Of a DNA stretch of 64,000 bases, positions 52,831-62,079 are shown in pieces. The stretch is from Lagopus muta (Eukaryota > Chordata > Aves > Galliformes > Phasianidae). The notes beneath the pieces were generated by a model. It saw only the letters and a program-made list of their open reading frames with translations, was not told the DNA's origin and made no database searches. The translations under genes and the position numbers were made by a program. Position 1 is the first letter of the stretch, and every line of letters begins with the position of its first letter. The stretch lies in assembly GCF_023343835.1 (NCBI RefSeq), contig NC_064437.1, positions 42,247,967-42,311,966 on the forward strand. The letters are read 5' to 3'.

Positions 52831-53491
52831 TATTTCTATGTCATTAGTTCTCATTACAGTAATTGTTCCGTAGGAAGGCAACCACCATTCCTTCTTTTCT
52901 CTCCTGAAATTTGCATGTGCCCCTTTTGACAAGGAGGTTCTTTTGTTCAGGTATAATTTCCTTGTCTTGTTCATCTGAGTTTGCGTGTGACATAAATTTG
53001 TCTTATTTTCTTATGCCCCACTTCTTGGTAACATAGCAAGAAGATGGTTCAAGTGAGACTGTAACTCACGTAATCTATTGCCATTGTTTGATTTAAATAA
53101 GAAATAGTGAAATAAGTAAAGAATAAGTAATAAATTACGAAGAATGAAACTGATATTTATCTAATTTTTTTGTTGCAGCAACTGAATTTTAACTCTTATA
53201 CAGCTTCTTCATCACCATACGTTCTTAAAAAGCAGAACAGAACTACAGAGCTTTACCTTTTAAACCTCAGTATATCTTTCATGACATACCCCATACCCAG
53301 TACCCAATTTGTAACAAAAAAAAATATATATATATCCATATGGATGAACACCACAATATCAAACAGTTCTGCTTTATTATAGCTGCTTGTAGGAGTCATA
53401 GTATCTTCTTCCACGTGGCGGTTAGAAACGCTTAGTATGTGCTGCCGTCCCTACCTTTGGAACCCACCCCTCACAGGATTTGCTTCACGGA
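52831..53491. other. AT-rich spacer between the two tandem arrays
   Basis: A sudden return to AT-rich sequence, including a short (AT)n run at 53,322-53,334. No gene seen. It ends at the first minisatellite unit. Confidence 0.6.
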
Positions 53492-55014
53492 CCCCCTCCG
53501 TCGGAGCCCGCGCGGCCGCCCCCTCCGTCGGAGCCCGCGCGGCCGCCCCCTCCGTCGGAGCCCGCGCGGCCGCCCCCTCCGTCGGAGCCCGCGCGGCCGC
53601 CCCCTCCGTCGGAGCCCGCGCGGCCGCCCCCTCCGTCGGAGCCCGCGCGGCCGCCCCCTCCGTCGGAGCCCGCGCGGCCGCCCCCTCCGTCGGAGCCCGC
53701 GCGGCCGCCCCCTCCGTCGGAGCCCGCGCGGCCGCCCCCTCCGTCGGAGCCCGCGCGGCCGCCCCCTCCGTCGGAGCCCGCGCGGCCGCCCCCTCCGTCG
53801 GAGCCCGCGCGGCCGCCCCCTCCGTCGGAGCCCGCGCGGCCGCCCCCTCCGTCGGAGCCCGCGCGGCCGCCCCCTCCGTCGGAGCCCGCGCGGCCGCCCC
53901 CTCCGTCGGAGCCCGCGCGGCCGCCCCCTCCGTCGGAGCCCGCGCGGCCGCCCCCTCCGTCGGAGCCCGCGCGGCCGCCCCCTCCGTCGGAGCCCGCGCG
54001 GCCGCCCCCTCCGTCGGAGCCCGCGCGGCCGCCCCCTCCGTCGGAGCCCGCGCGGCCGCCCCCTCCGTCGGAGCCCGCGCGGCCGCCCCCTCCGTCGGAG
54101 CCCGCGCGGCCGCCCCCTCCGTCGGAGCCCGCGCGGCCGCCCCCTCCGTCGGAGCCCGCGCGGCCGCCCCCTCCGTCGGAGCCCGCGCGGCCGCCCCCTC
54201 CGTCGGAGCCCGCGCGGCCGCCCCCTCCGTCGGAGCCCGCGCGGCCGCCCCCTCCGTCGGAGCCCGCGCGGCCGCCCCCTCCGTCGGAGCCCGCGCGGCC
54301 GCCCCCTCCGTCGGAGCCCGCGCGGCCGCCCCCTCCGTCGGAGCCCGCGCGGCCGCCCCCTCCGTCGGAGCCCGCGCGGCCGCCCCCTCCGTCGGAGCCC
54401 GCGCGGCCGCCCCCTCCGTCGGAGCCCGCGCGGCCGCCCCCTCCGTCGGAGCCCGCGCGGCCGCCCCCTCCGTCGGAGCCCGCGCGGCCGCCCCCTCCGT
54501 CGGAGCCCGCGCGGCCGCCCCCTCCGTCGGAGCCCGCGCGGCCGCCCCCTCCGTCGGAGCCCGCGCGGCCGCCCCCTCCGTCGGAGCCCGCGCGGCCGCC
54601 CCCCTCCGTCGGAGCCCGCGCGGCCGCCCCCTCCGTCGGAGCCCGCGCGGCCGCCCCCTCCGTCGGAGCCCGCGCGGCCGCCCCCTCCGTCGGAGCCCGC
54701 GCGGCCGCCCCCTCCGTCGGAGCCCGCGCGGCCGCCCCCTCCGTCGGAGCCCGCGCGGCCGCCCCCTCCGTCGGAGCCCGCGCGGCCGCCCCCTCCGTCG
54801 GAGCCCGCGCGGCCGCCCCCTCCGTCGGAGCCCGCGCGGCCGCCCCCTCCGTCGGAGCCCGCGCGGCCGCCCCCTCCGTCGGAGCCCGCGCGGCCGCCCC
54901 CTCCGTCGGAGCCCGCGCGGCCGCCCCCTCCGTCGGAGCCCGCGCGGCCGCCCCCTCCGTCGGAGCCCGCGCGGCCGGCTTTGTTGCACTTCGGCCCAGC
55001 TCCGTCCCCCTCAT
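53485..55014 (-). CDS. Candidate repeat-encoded ORF downstream of minus-strand promoter
   Basis: A 509-codon minus-strand frame starting with ATG at 55,014 (GAGGCATGAGG). A unique start, MRGTELGRSATKPA, is followed by 14 repeats of the nonapeptide ARAPTEGAA. After the inserted base of the array it becomes 41 repeats of GGRAGSDGG. It lies about 120 nt downstream of the predicted start site of the promoter at 55.16 kb, and a 7-residue upstream frame (55,084-55,061) precedes it. Because 27 is divisible by three and the unit has no stop in any frame, openness is not evidence of coding. Other frames and the opposite strand are equally open. It may instead be a noncoding transcript. Confidence 0.2.
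   Translation of the reverse strand: MRGTELGRSATKPAARAPTEGAAARAPTEGAAARAPTEGAAARAPTEGAAARAPTEGAAARAPTEGAAARAPTEGAAARAPTEGAAARAPTEGAAARAPTEGAAARAPTEGAAARAPTEGAAARAPTEGAAARAPTEGGGRAGSDGGGGRAGSDGGGGRAGSDGGGGRAGSDGGGGRAGSDGGGGRAGSDGGGGRAGSDGGGGRAGSDGGGGRAGSDGGGGRAGSDGGGGRAGSDGGGGRAGSDGGGGRAGSDGGGGRAGSDGGGGRAGSDGGGGRAGSDGGGGRAGSDGGGGRAGSDGGGGRAGSDGGGGRAGSDGGGGRAGSDGGGGRAGSDGGGGRAGSDGGGGRAGSDGGGGRAGSDGGGGRAGSDGGGGRAGSDGGGGRAGSDGGGGRAGSDGGGGRAGSDGGGGRAGSDGGGGRAGSDGGGGRAGSDGGGGRAGSDGGGGRAGSDGGGGRAGSDGGGGRAGSDGGGGRAGSDGGGGRAGSDGGGGRAGSDGGGGRAGSDGGGP
53492..54977 (+). repeat. 27-bp GC-rich minisatellite, 55 copies
   Basis: Exactly 55 units of 27 bp plus one extra C (1,486 bp). The unit begins CCCCCTCCGTCGGAGCC and ends GCGCGGCCG. 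It is 24/27 GC with 6 CpGs, and a NotI site (GCGGCCGC) forms at each unit junction. All copies look identical except for the sixth C in the C-run at 54,599-54,604, which separates 41 upstream from 14 downstream units. No intermediate variants are seen at the edges. Confidence 0.97.
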
Positions 55015-55060
55015 GCCTCAGCCCTAATTCGCCGCACCCCGACCCCGCCACACCTCAGCT

Positions 55061-55084
55061 CTAGGGACCACTTGTCGGCGTCAT
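55061..55084 (-). other. Short upstream ORF in the predicted leader
   Basis: ATG at 55,084, seven residues (MTPTSGP), then TAG. It lies between the predicted start site (about 55,135) and the longer frame at 55,014. If the transcript is translated, it could reduce initiation at the main ATG. Confidence 0.3.
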
Positions 55085-55129
55085 CGGCGTCGTCCCTTCA
55101 CAGCACTCCCTTTCTTCTCACAGACTGAG

Positions 55130-55200
55130 GAGATCGCGTGTTTCAGTTATCCGGCCCCGCACCTTATATAGGTGTCCAGCCTGCCCGCCAGCCAATAGGA
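55130..55200 (-). promoter_or_regulatory. TATA/CCAAT core promoter firing toward the minisatellite
   Basis: On the minus strand TATATAAG (55,170-55,163) matches the TATAWAAG consensus. An inverted CCAAT box (ATTGG; CCAAT at 55,192-55,196 on plus) lies about 22 bp upstream of it. The expected start site is about 30 bp below the TATA box, near 55,135. The setting is CpG-rich. The plus-strand reading (TTATATAGG) is a poorer TATA box. Confidence 0.6.
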
Positions 55201-55220
55201 GCCCAGAACACAGCTGCCGC

Positions 55221-55274
55221 TTCCCGCCTCTGTCGTTTCCCGCCGCTTTCTCTTCTCACCTGAGCGTTCCCGCC
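55221..55274 (-). promoter_or_regulatory. Three E2F-like boxes
   Basis: TTCCCGCC occurs at about 55,221-55,228, 55,237-55,244 (as TTTCCCGCC) and 55,268-55,275. This matches the E2F core TTTSSCGC closely. They lie upstream of the CCAAT box on the minus strand. Cell-cycle or germline control is an inference. Confidence 0.45.
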
Positions 55275-55301
55275 CTTTCTTTTTCAAGGCCGGCCGAGCC
55301 G

Positions 55302-55341
55302 GGGTCACCTGAAGGTCACGGTCGGGGTCACCTGTAGGTCA
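55302..55341 (+). promoter_or_regulatory. Two perfect DR5 (retinoic acid response-type) elements
   Basis: GGGTCA-CCTGA-AGGTCA at 55,302-55,318 and GGGTCA-CCTGT-AGGTCA at 55,325-55,341. Each is a direct repeat of the nuclear-receptor half-site RGGTCA with 5-bp spacing, the canonical element for RAR/RXR. They start 23 bp apart, about 170-205 bp upstream of the predicted minus-strand start site. The sequence match is exact; function is inferred. Confidence 0.6.
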
Positions 55342-55399
55342 TCGCCCCTCTCGCGGCGTTGCCGCCCGTCCCCTCAGGGTAGAGCCACCTCACAGGTGA

Positions 55400-57525
55400 T
55401 CTCTCCTCACAAACGGGCACCTGCTGGAGTGCTTGTGGGATCTCAGTTCTTCAGTTTCAATGTTTCTTTTAACAGTTACGTGCACATCAGGTGTTCCTTT
55501 CTGAGTAGTAAATGCTCACAAACATTATTAAAAATTAGAAACATATATATTTTTAAGGAATTTTTCCCAGTGACACCTCCCATCTCTGCCCCTACAGCAA
55601 AAATCCCTTCTGATCTCCAAGATACCATTACTGAGGGAAAAGGGTGAAAAAAGCTGATACCTGACTTAGGAAGGATAAAATTTATTTATCAACTCAGCAT
55701 GTTGTTATTTTGTAGACCTGCTTGAATTTTATAACTCATTTACACACCATGGTTAGAAATGCTCACATAATGCCTATGCCTTGCAGTTTGGGTTTGCTAA
55801 ATGCATTTCATTCCATCCTTGCCTACATTCTTTCTCATTGTAACAGTGGTATAAAATGGGGCTGTGGTAGAAAGTGGAGGTGATGCAATGATGGACAGAG
55901 AACATGTGGTGCTCAGCATCAGCTGTGAGGAAAAGGTTCCCTTCAGAGAATCCTTTGCCAGGCATGTCAGCCAGGCAGAGGGACTGCCTGGAGAAAGGCA
56001 CCCAGGACCTGAGGGAAGCAGCTGTGGTGCAAATAGTGCTTAGCACATGTGTCCAACATGGAGATCAGAACAAACATTTTTCTGTGCTTTGTTCAAACTC
56101 TTTATTTATGAAATGCATGTTTATCTTGAGCCATGACAGGTAAGTAGGTTTAGGCTGTGCTGAAGCTGTTGTTGGAAAGGTGGGGCGTTCATTTCCTAGT
56201 TTGAAGTTTACTTTTGTCTTTAGGTTGTTTGAAGTACCTGGATAAATATAGTGTCAAACAGTTAAGATTAAAAGGACATTAATAGTATGTTAATTGATTT
56301 TCAATTACATATAGTTCCTGCATGCCCTAATAGAACTGGCTACAGAACACCAGAATAACAGTGCTAATGATGCACTAAAGGGATTTTTCAGGCTAAGATG
56401 ACATCATCACAACGATTCTCCTCATCATACTATAAGATAGTAATTTTGTCACAGTATATAATATTAGTAATTATACTCCTTCAGTTCCTTCACTCTTTCT
56501 ATTGCCTGTGATTATGATCCATCACAAATCAGTTTACAAAACTATGAGTGAAGGTAGAGAGGAATGGCTGGAGAATTGTTCACATCCTTAAATCTCTATT
56601 TTGTGCTACATTCTGAAGGGGAAAAATTCAGATAGTTTAGGAGGCCCTCTACTGTTTCATGGATATGACTGATTCTTCAGGGACTTCCAGATTCAAAAAT
56701 TGCAATGATAACTAGATGGATGAGAAGCACTTGGAATTCCTGACATCAACTGAATTCAAACTGACAGAACAGATTTCATTCTCTTTTTTTATTTTTTTTT
56801 ATTTTTTATTTTAGTTTGAAACAGTAGTCCTTACAAGCACTTTTTGGAAGGCACTCAGTAAATACAGAACACTGAAAAAGTATCATCTACTTTGGCTTTT
56901 CTTATAATACATAAATATAAAAATAAAGAAAGAAGTCTGGTCCTGTAAATAGGTTGTACTAAGAAAAGCAGTGTTATAATTGGGGAAAAAAAAAAAAAAA
57001 AAAAAAAAAAAAACTTTTCCCAGGATACATAGTAAAATTAAACATCCATTCTTCCATTCATCTTTTCTTAGCAATAATCTATCATTATTCATGGAATGTA
57101 TTTACTTATCAAAAGTGTAAATTGATCAAACCCACAAATGGAGTTCCCAGAACTCCAAACTCAAAATCTGCTATTTACTGATTCCCCATGAGAATGCCTG
57201 CAAGTGCTCCATCTGAAGGTTAAGGTGACACCCAAAGTTTCTGGATGCTTCAGCAGCTGATATAGAAATGCAGTTCAACTCCCCAGCCATCTTCTCCAGA
57301 CCGTGCCTCTAACATGAACAGTACACTTGTACACATTGTTGAACTACAATAGGACAGGACAGTGATTAAAGTAATGAAGCATAGTGCAGTATCTCTCTTG
57401 TAACATACATTAAACATGGAATGGAATATGAAAGGAAAGGGAAATTAGATGAATTTTGTACAGCTCACGTAAGTCATGTCCCAATGGGAATTGGGATGCC
57501 TCCCTTCAAACCTTAATTTAATGTG
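55400..57525. other. No gene recognised
   Basis: AT-rich single-copy DNA. It contains a T-rich (TTTTA)-like stretch near 56,784-56,813 and a run of 28 A at 56,986-57,013. Nothing upstream of the A run looks like a retrocopied gene. Confidence 0.45.
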
Positions 57526-57527
57526 TA

Positions 57528-58225
57528 ATTTAAGTCCCTAATTCAGATCTAGAGCCCACATGCTTAACTGTCAGGGCCCCAGGGCCCTAACGAGGCCTGG
57601 CTGTGCTAATAAAACAGTGATGCCATGGGGCTGTGGCTGCCCAGGCAGAGCTGTGCATTATCAGGAGTTTAAGGCAGGGTCTGCTCCAAAGCCTCTTAAG
57701 GTCTACTGAAGGCTGCTGGCAGCTGTGATGGAGTTCCTGGGGTTTTCTGCCTCTACCATTAGGAGAGGGCTTTGTTTATTAGCCCAGCTGTAGTGTTGCT
57801 GAGGCTGAAAAGCAACTGAAGGGGCTGTTTTTTGGGAGGGGATTCTATGTAATATTTCCTGTTTGTTGTTTTGTTTCATTTTGGCCTGCAGTGAGACTTC
57901 TTGCAGAAGGATGCTGTCATGGAGATATGATGAGACAGCTTGCACAACTGGAATTCTGTTGTGGATTGCTCTGTTCTTTTAGGAAAGTCAGACGAGTAAG
58001 GTGGTGGAGTTGGTCTTCAGTGGGAGAATGAGAATGTATTGAGCTCTGCCTAGGGATGAATGAAGAACTAGTGGAGCGCTTGCATGTGAGGCTCAAGATT
58101 CAGGTAAATGTAGGTAACATCACTGGGGGTGTTTACTACAGACCAGGATGAAGAAGTTGACAAGACCTTCTGCACACAGCTGAAAGTAGCCTCACAGCTG
58201 TGGATATTAGTTCTCACGATTCTCA
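57528..58225 (+). repeat. CpG-depleted relative of the 21.6-kb island plus CR1 fragment
   Basis: Aligns in the same orientation with 21,598-21,950 and 22,640-22,970: AAGTCCCTAATT, CCCTAACGAGGC, CCAAAGCCTCTTAAG, GGCTGCTGGCAGC, GCAGCTTGCACAA-like, and then the CR1 endonuclease piece at 58,015-58,215 (GAGCTCTGCCTAG, GACCAGGATGA, CCTTCTGCACACAGCTGAA). About 690 bp present in the first copy are missing here. Most CpGs of the first copy appear as TG or CA, as expected after germline methylation. Confidence 0.75.
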
Positions 58226-61200
58226 CTGATTCATACTCATTCTAGTTTAATTGCATCCTAAAGAAATCCAATTCCAGACATACTGACCAAAGCATAATAA
58301 CTAGGAAAAATTAGAGATTTTCTTCAAAAATATGCTCCTGCACCAATCCTACAGGGAAGTACTAATACGGGTAGCAGAAATACAAGTTAATCAGGACTGA
58401 AGCTAAAAAAAACCAAATAAATGAGAGAGGAAGTGTCCAAAACTGAAAAATCGAAGGCCTTGCTCTAACGCTGAAAGTGAGATGGCTGGGGAGCACACAG
58501 TGCAGAGACGGGCAGTAAAAGAAAAGGGGCAATCTCATCAGTTTTATCTTTTCCCCTAAATGGAAAATGTGACAGTGAAGTCTTCTGGGAGATGCAGTTC
58601 ATTTTCTGAGAACTAGGCACCTGGAAATTTTGGCAGTCCATATAACTGGAGCATTAACTCTTTAACTCCCAGTGCGCTACATGTTGTTATGATGTGGAAT
58701 ACTGATAACAAAAGATAAAAGTAATAAAACCATGACACGGACAGAAGCTGAAATTCATTCCAAATGTCTCTGTACTGGCTAGCACTCTATTTTACTGTAA
58801 AGATTATACTGCCACCTATTGGGTGACATTAGTATGTAAAAGAACTATCTCATTCTCTCTGGATTCAGTAAGTTCATCAGATTTCTTGTGGCAACTAAAT
58901 TATAACACTCCTTATTTAGTGTATAACATATGGCTTATACGTAGGGCTTGGTCCTCTCTCTGTTACCATTATTAAATTCTCTGGAGTGAGACATTTTAGC
59001 ATAGTGATAGAATTAACAGAAGTGCTGTGCCAGTGGCACAACAGAGGAAAAAAAAATACAAGAACAAAACAACACCACCCTTATGCTGCCTTGCATCTCA
59101 CCGAGAACTTCTAGAGATGTTTTCATCCATTGTTTCAGTGAGTGGAACTGCATCACTCACTATACTGGAACAGAAGATCTCATTTCCATGTATGTGGCAA
59201 GATATTGCAATACAAAGAGATGCTGTGATGTACAGAGACTTCACAGATTATTTTTTTTTAAAGTAAGCTAGTAAAGCTTCATGGAGTATTTTGCTTAAGA
59301 TCGATTTTGTTGTTATTTAAATAAATAAAATTACATAAAATTCTAATTGAAGTTCTGTTTTCTTTAGTGACATCCTTGCCACATCTCTCTATATCTTCAG
59401 CATATTAAATGTTGATTTTCATGGAGAAATCAAATGTCAAAAGCATAAGCACTGGAAATGTATGCATGGGTTTTGTTAACTGTATCTCAGTCTTTAATTT
59501 TAGATGCGTAGACCACAGGTAACCAGACTGACACTTTGTGTCTAAAATGGGCTTTCAAGTCCAATTGACAGTCGGTAACATTCTGCTTTTAAGCAGAACA
59601 AATTCAGCCCAGAACACTGATGTGACAGATGCCTGGAACCGCATAGTGCTAATTGCCCAGGCACACAGAGCAGAATTTCACTTTGCAACCTCTTTGACTT
59701 TTATACTACCAAGGTTAAAGCCAAGTATGCTAAGCCTAAAAGGAATCCTCACAGAATGCACAAGATCCTATTCTGTCGCGCTTGAAGAAAAAAAAATAAT
59801 CAGGCCAGTGTTCTACATAAGTATAAATGCCTTCCATTACTATTAACAACATAGAAAGGATAGCTAATAAGTATTACAGTAGCACTAAGAAGGTCTTGCC
59901 TATAATTAAACTTCTGCTACAGCATTTCTATATGACCTTGGGTCAGCCAATATAATCTATATGTGCTGCAAGCTAGCACTGGTAAATAGAAATAATTATA
60001 CATTTGTCCCTCAGAACAGGGTTGTGAAATTAAATTTCAGATTACTCTAATATGAATATCTGTTTTCCAGTACAAAAGTGATAAAAGCCATTAAAAGTCT
60101 ATTGCAGAAAAACTAGAAAGTAGTTTGACTTATTTTTGTATGCTTCTCTCTTACTTAAAACATCACTTAGCAGGAAAAAAAAAAGGGAAGTTCTTTCAGA
60201 AATAGTCTCTGCTAAACATAAACAAAGATTTTTGTCCAATAAAGCTTCTGTATTAAAAGAATGTTCAGCAAAAGCCTAAGGTAAGCTACAGCCTTGTTCT
60301 GCAGGAAACTGCAGTACTTACCTACAGAGATACCAATAGCACGAAGGCAGTGTATTTTGAACAACTTGAATGTCACTTCTATTGAAAGGGAAAGGTCTCA
60401 TGATGGCACGAGTGTAAAATCACAATCTCTGCCAGCTCCAGTGGTAAAAGGAGACGAAAGAGTGGAACTGGTGTAATATTAACAACCTATTTTACTTCCT
60501 CTGGTTTTCAGTCCAAAACCAATGAAATTATCTAATGTAAATGGGACATTGCTCTATCAGCAATAAAAATCACAAGGGCTGCAAACACATGAACCACTGT
60601 CTATCAAGGCTCACACTTAACTGCTGTAGAATATGCTACTTGCAGCTTAATAGTTACAGAGCCAATTATAGCTTTAAAACAAATATTTTGAAAGGTTGGT
60701 TTCATGCTTTACAGGCTATATAAAGAAATAGGGTTGAAGGTAAGTTTAGAGATATCTGTCCAATCACGTTTCTGTGGTAGTTTTACTGGGGATTGAGTAC
60801 TGAGTAGTTTTGAAATACATTTTATTCTGTCTCTTGATCTGAAATCCTGCTTCTATTTGTACTTGAAAATGACAACTATACATTAGCATAGCAATACTAA
60901 AAACGTAAATAACTCTCATCATCACACTTCCATCTCCCCTGGCACTGAATAACAAATTGCAAATGAAATGAAAAACAGTTCTTTGCATTCAGTCTCTGAC
61001 CTGAGTGGAACACGTGAAGTAACAGCACATACGAGTCAGATGATCTAAAGGATTTCAGTATTGAATTGGCACACTGGGCATAGCTGATACTAAAATGGAA
61101 GGATTAACTTCAGGTTAAGCATCAGCTAAGCAGCATATTGAAAAAAATTGATCATTGTATGTGTGTCTAAAATGCCCTCTCTTTATCATACTGTAATTCT

Positions 61201-61750
61201 GAGGTTCAGAGAATCAATTTAAATCACAATTTTCCTCTAGGGACCACTTTGAACTTGAGAGATTTGTGGTCTGGCTTTCTAAAGGACTGATGATCAGTAG
61301 CTGTAAGTCAAGAGCAGTGTGTTCTAAACATATGGGTCAGGACCTAAAATACTGACTTTGCTAAAATGGCATAAACTATGCTCAGCAGCCAGTTGTTTCA
61401 GATCTGTGGATCTAATAGCCATTTCTCTTTAAAAAGCAGGCAAATACAGAGAGAGAGAGAGAGAGAGAGAAAAAAAAACAAAAAAGACAGGATTCCCTTT
61501 TGGCAAAAGTCTTATTTACAGTAACTTGCACCTGACTGGTTGGGCAAGTGATAAAACCAGCCAGAGAGACTATGGAGTCAAAGCCGTCCTCGATGCATGT
61601 GTGCCACATACACTGAAGTGGAGGCCAACATTTATAGTTGGGAAAGGTTTATGCACTCAGCACTTGTTTTCTCACTGGACTATGATCTAATGTGGAATTA
61701 ATACTGCCTATTTGTATTGTACTGGTTGTTCAAAATATTGCATTTGCATT
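58226..61750. other. No gene recognised
   Basis: AT-rich single-copy sequence with a (GA)n tract at 61,449-61,470. Open frames are at most 102 codons. Confidence 0.45.
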
Positions 61751-61755
61751 AAATT

Positions 61756-62078
61756 GTAGAATGGTGTGGGTTGGAAGCAAAGTTTAAGATCATCTAGTTA
61801 CAACCTCCCTGTTATAGCAGGGACACCTCCCACTAGATCCGGTTGCTCAAAGCCCTGTCCAGCCTGGCCTTGAACACCTCCAGGTTGAATGCATTCACAA
61901 CCCCCTCAGGGGAACATGTTTCATTGTCTCACCACCCTCACAGTAAAGGATTTCTTCTTGATACCTAATCTAAATTTACCCTCTCCTAGTTTAAAACCAT
62001 TTCCCCTCATCCTGTCGCTACACACCCTTATAAAAAGTCCCTCCTCAGCTTTCCTGTAGTCTCACTTCAGGTACTGAG
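61756..62078 (-). mobile_element. CR1 LINE 3' fragment
   Basis: The plus strand reads the inverted CR1 tail (GTAGAATGGTGTGGGTTGGA, AAGATCATCTAGTTACAACC) and then CAAAGCCCTGTCCAGCCTGG, TTGAACACCTCCAGG and CATCCTGTCGCTACACACCC. It is 5'-truncated and clearly CR1. Confidence 0.9.
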
Positions 62079-62079
62079 A

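Noticed and set aside
53492-54977. CRISPR array
   Set aside because: The copies are contiguous and identical with no spacers, and the context is an avian genome.
53437-55128. 563-codon plus-strand ORF through the minisatellite
   Set aside because: The 27-bp unit lacks stops in all frames, so the frame is automatic. There is no convincing plus-strand promoter; the TATA and CCAAT arrangement fits the minus strand better.
56986-57013. Poly(A) tail of a processed retrocopy
   Set aside because: No gene-like sequence, polyadenylation signal or flanking direct repeat was recognised upstream of the A run.
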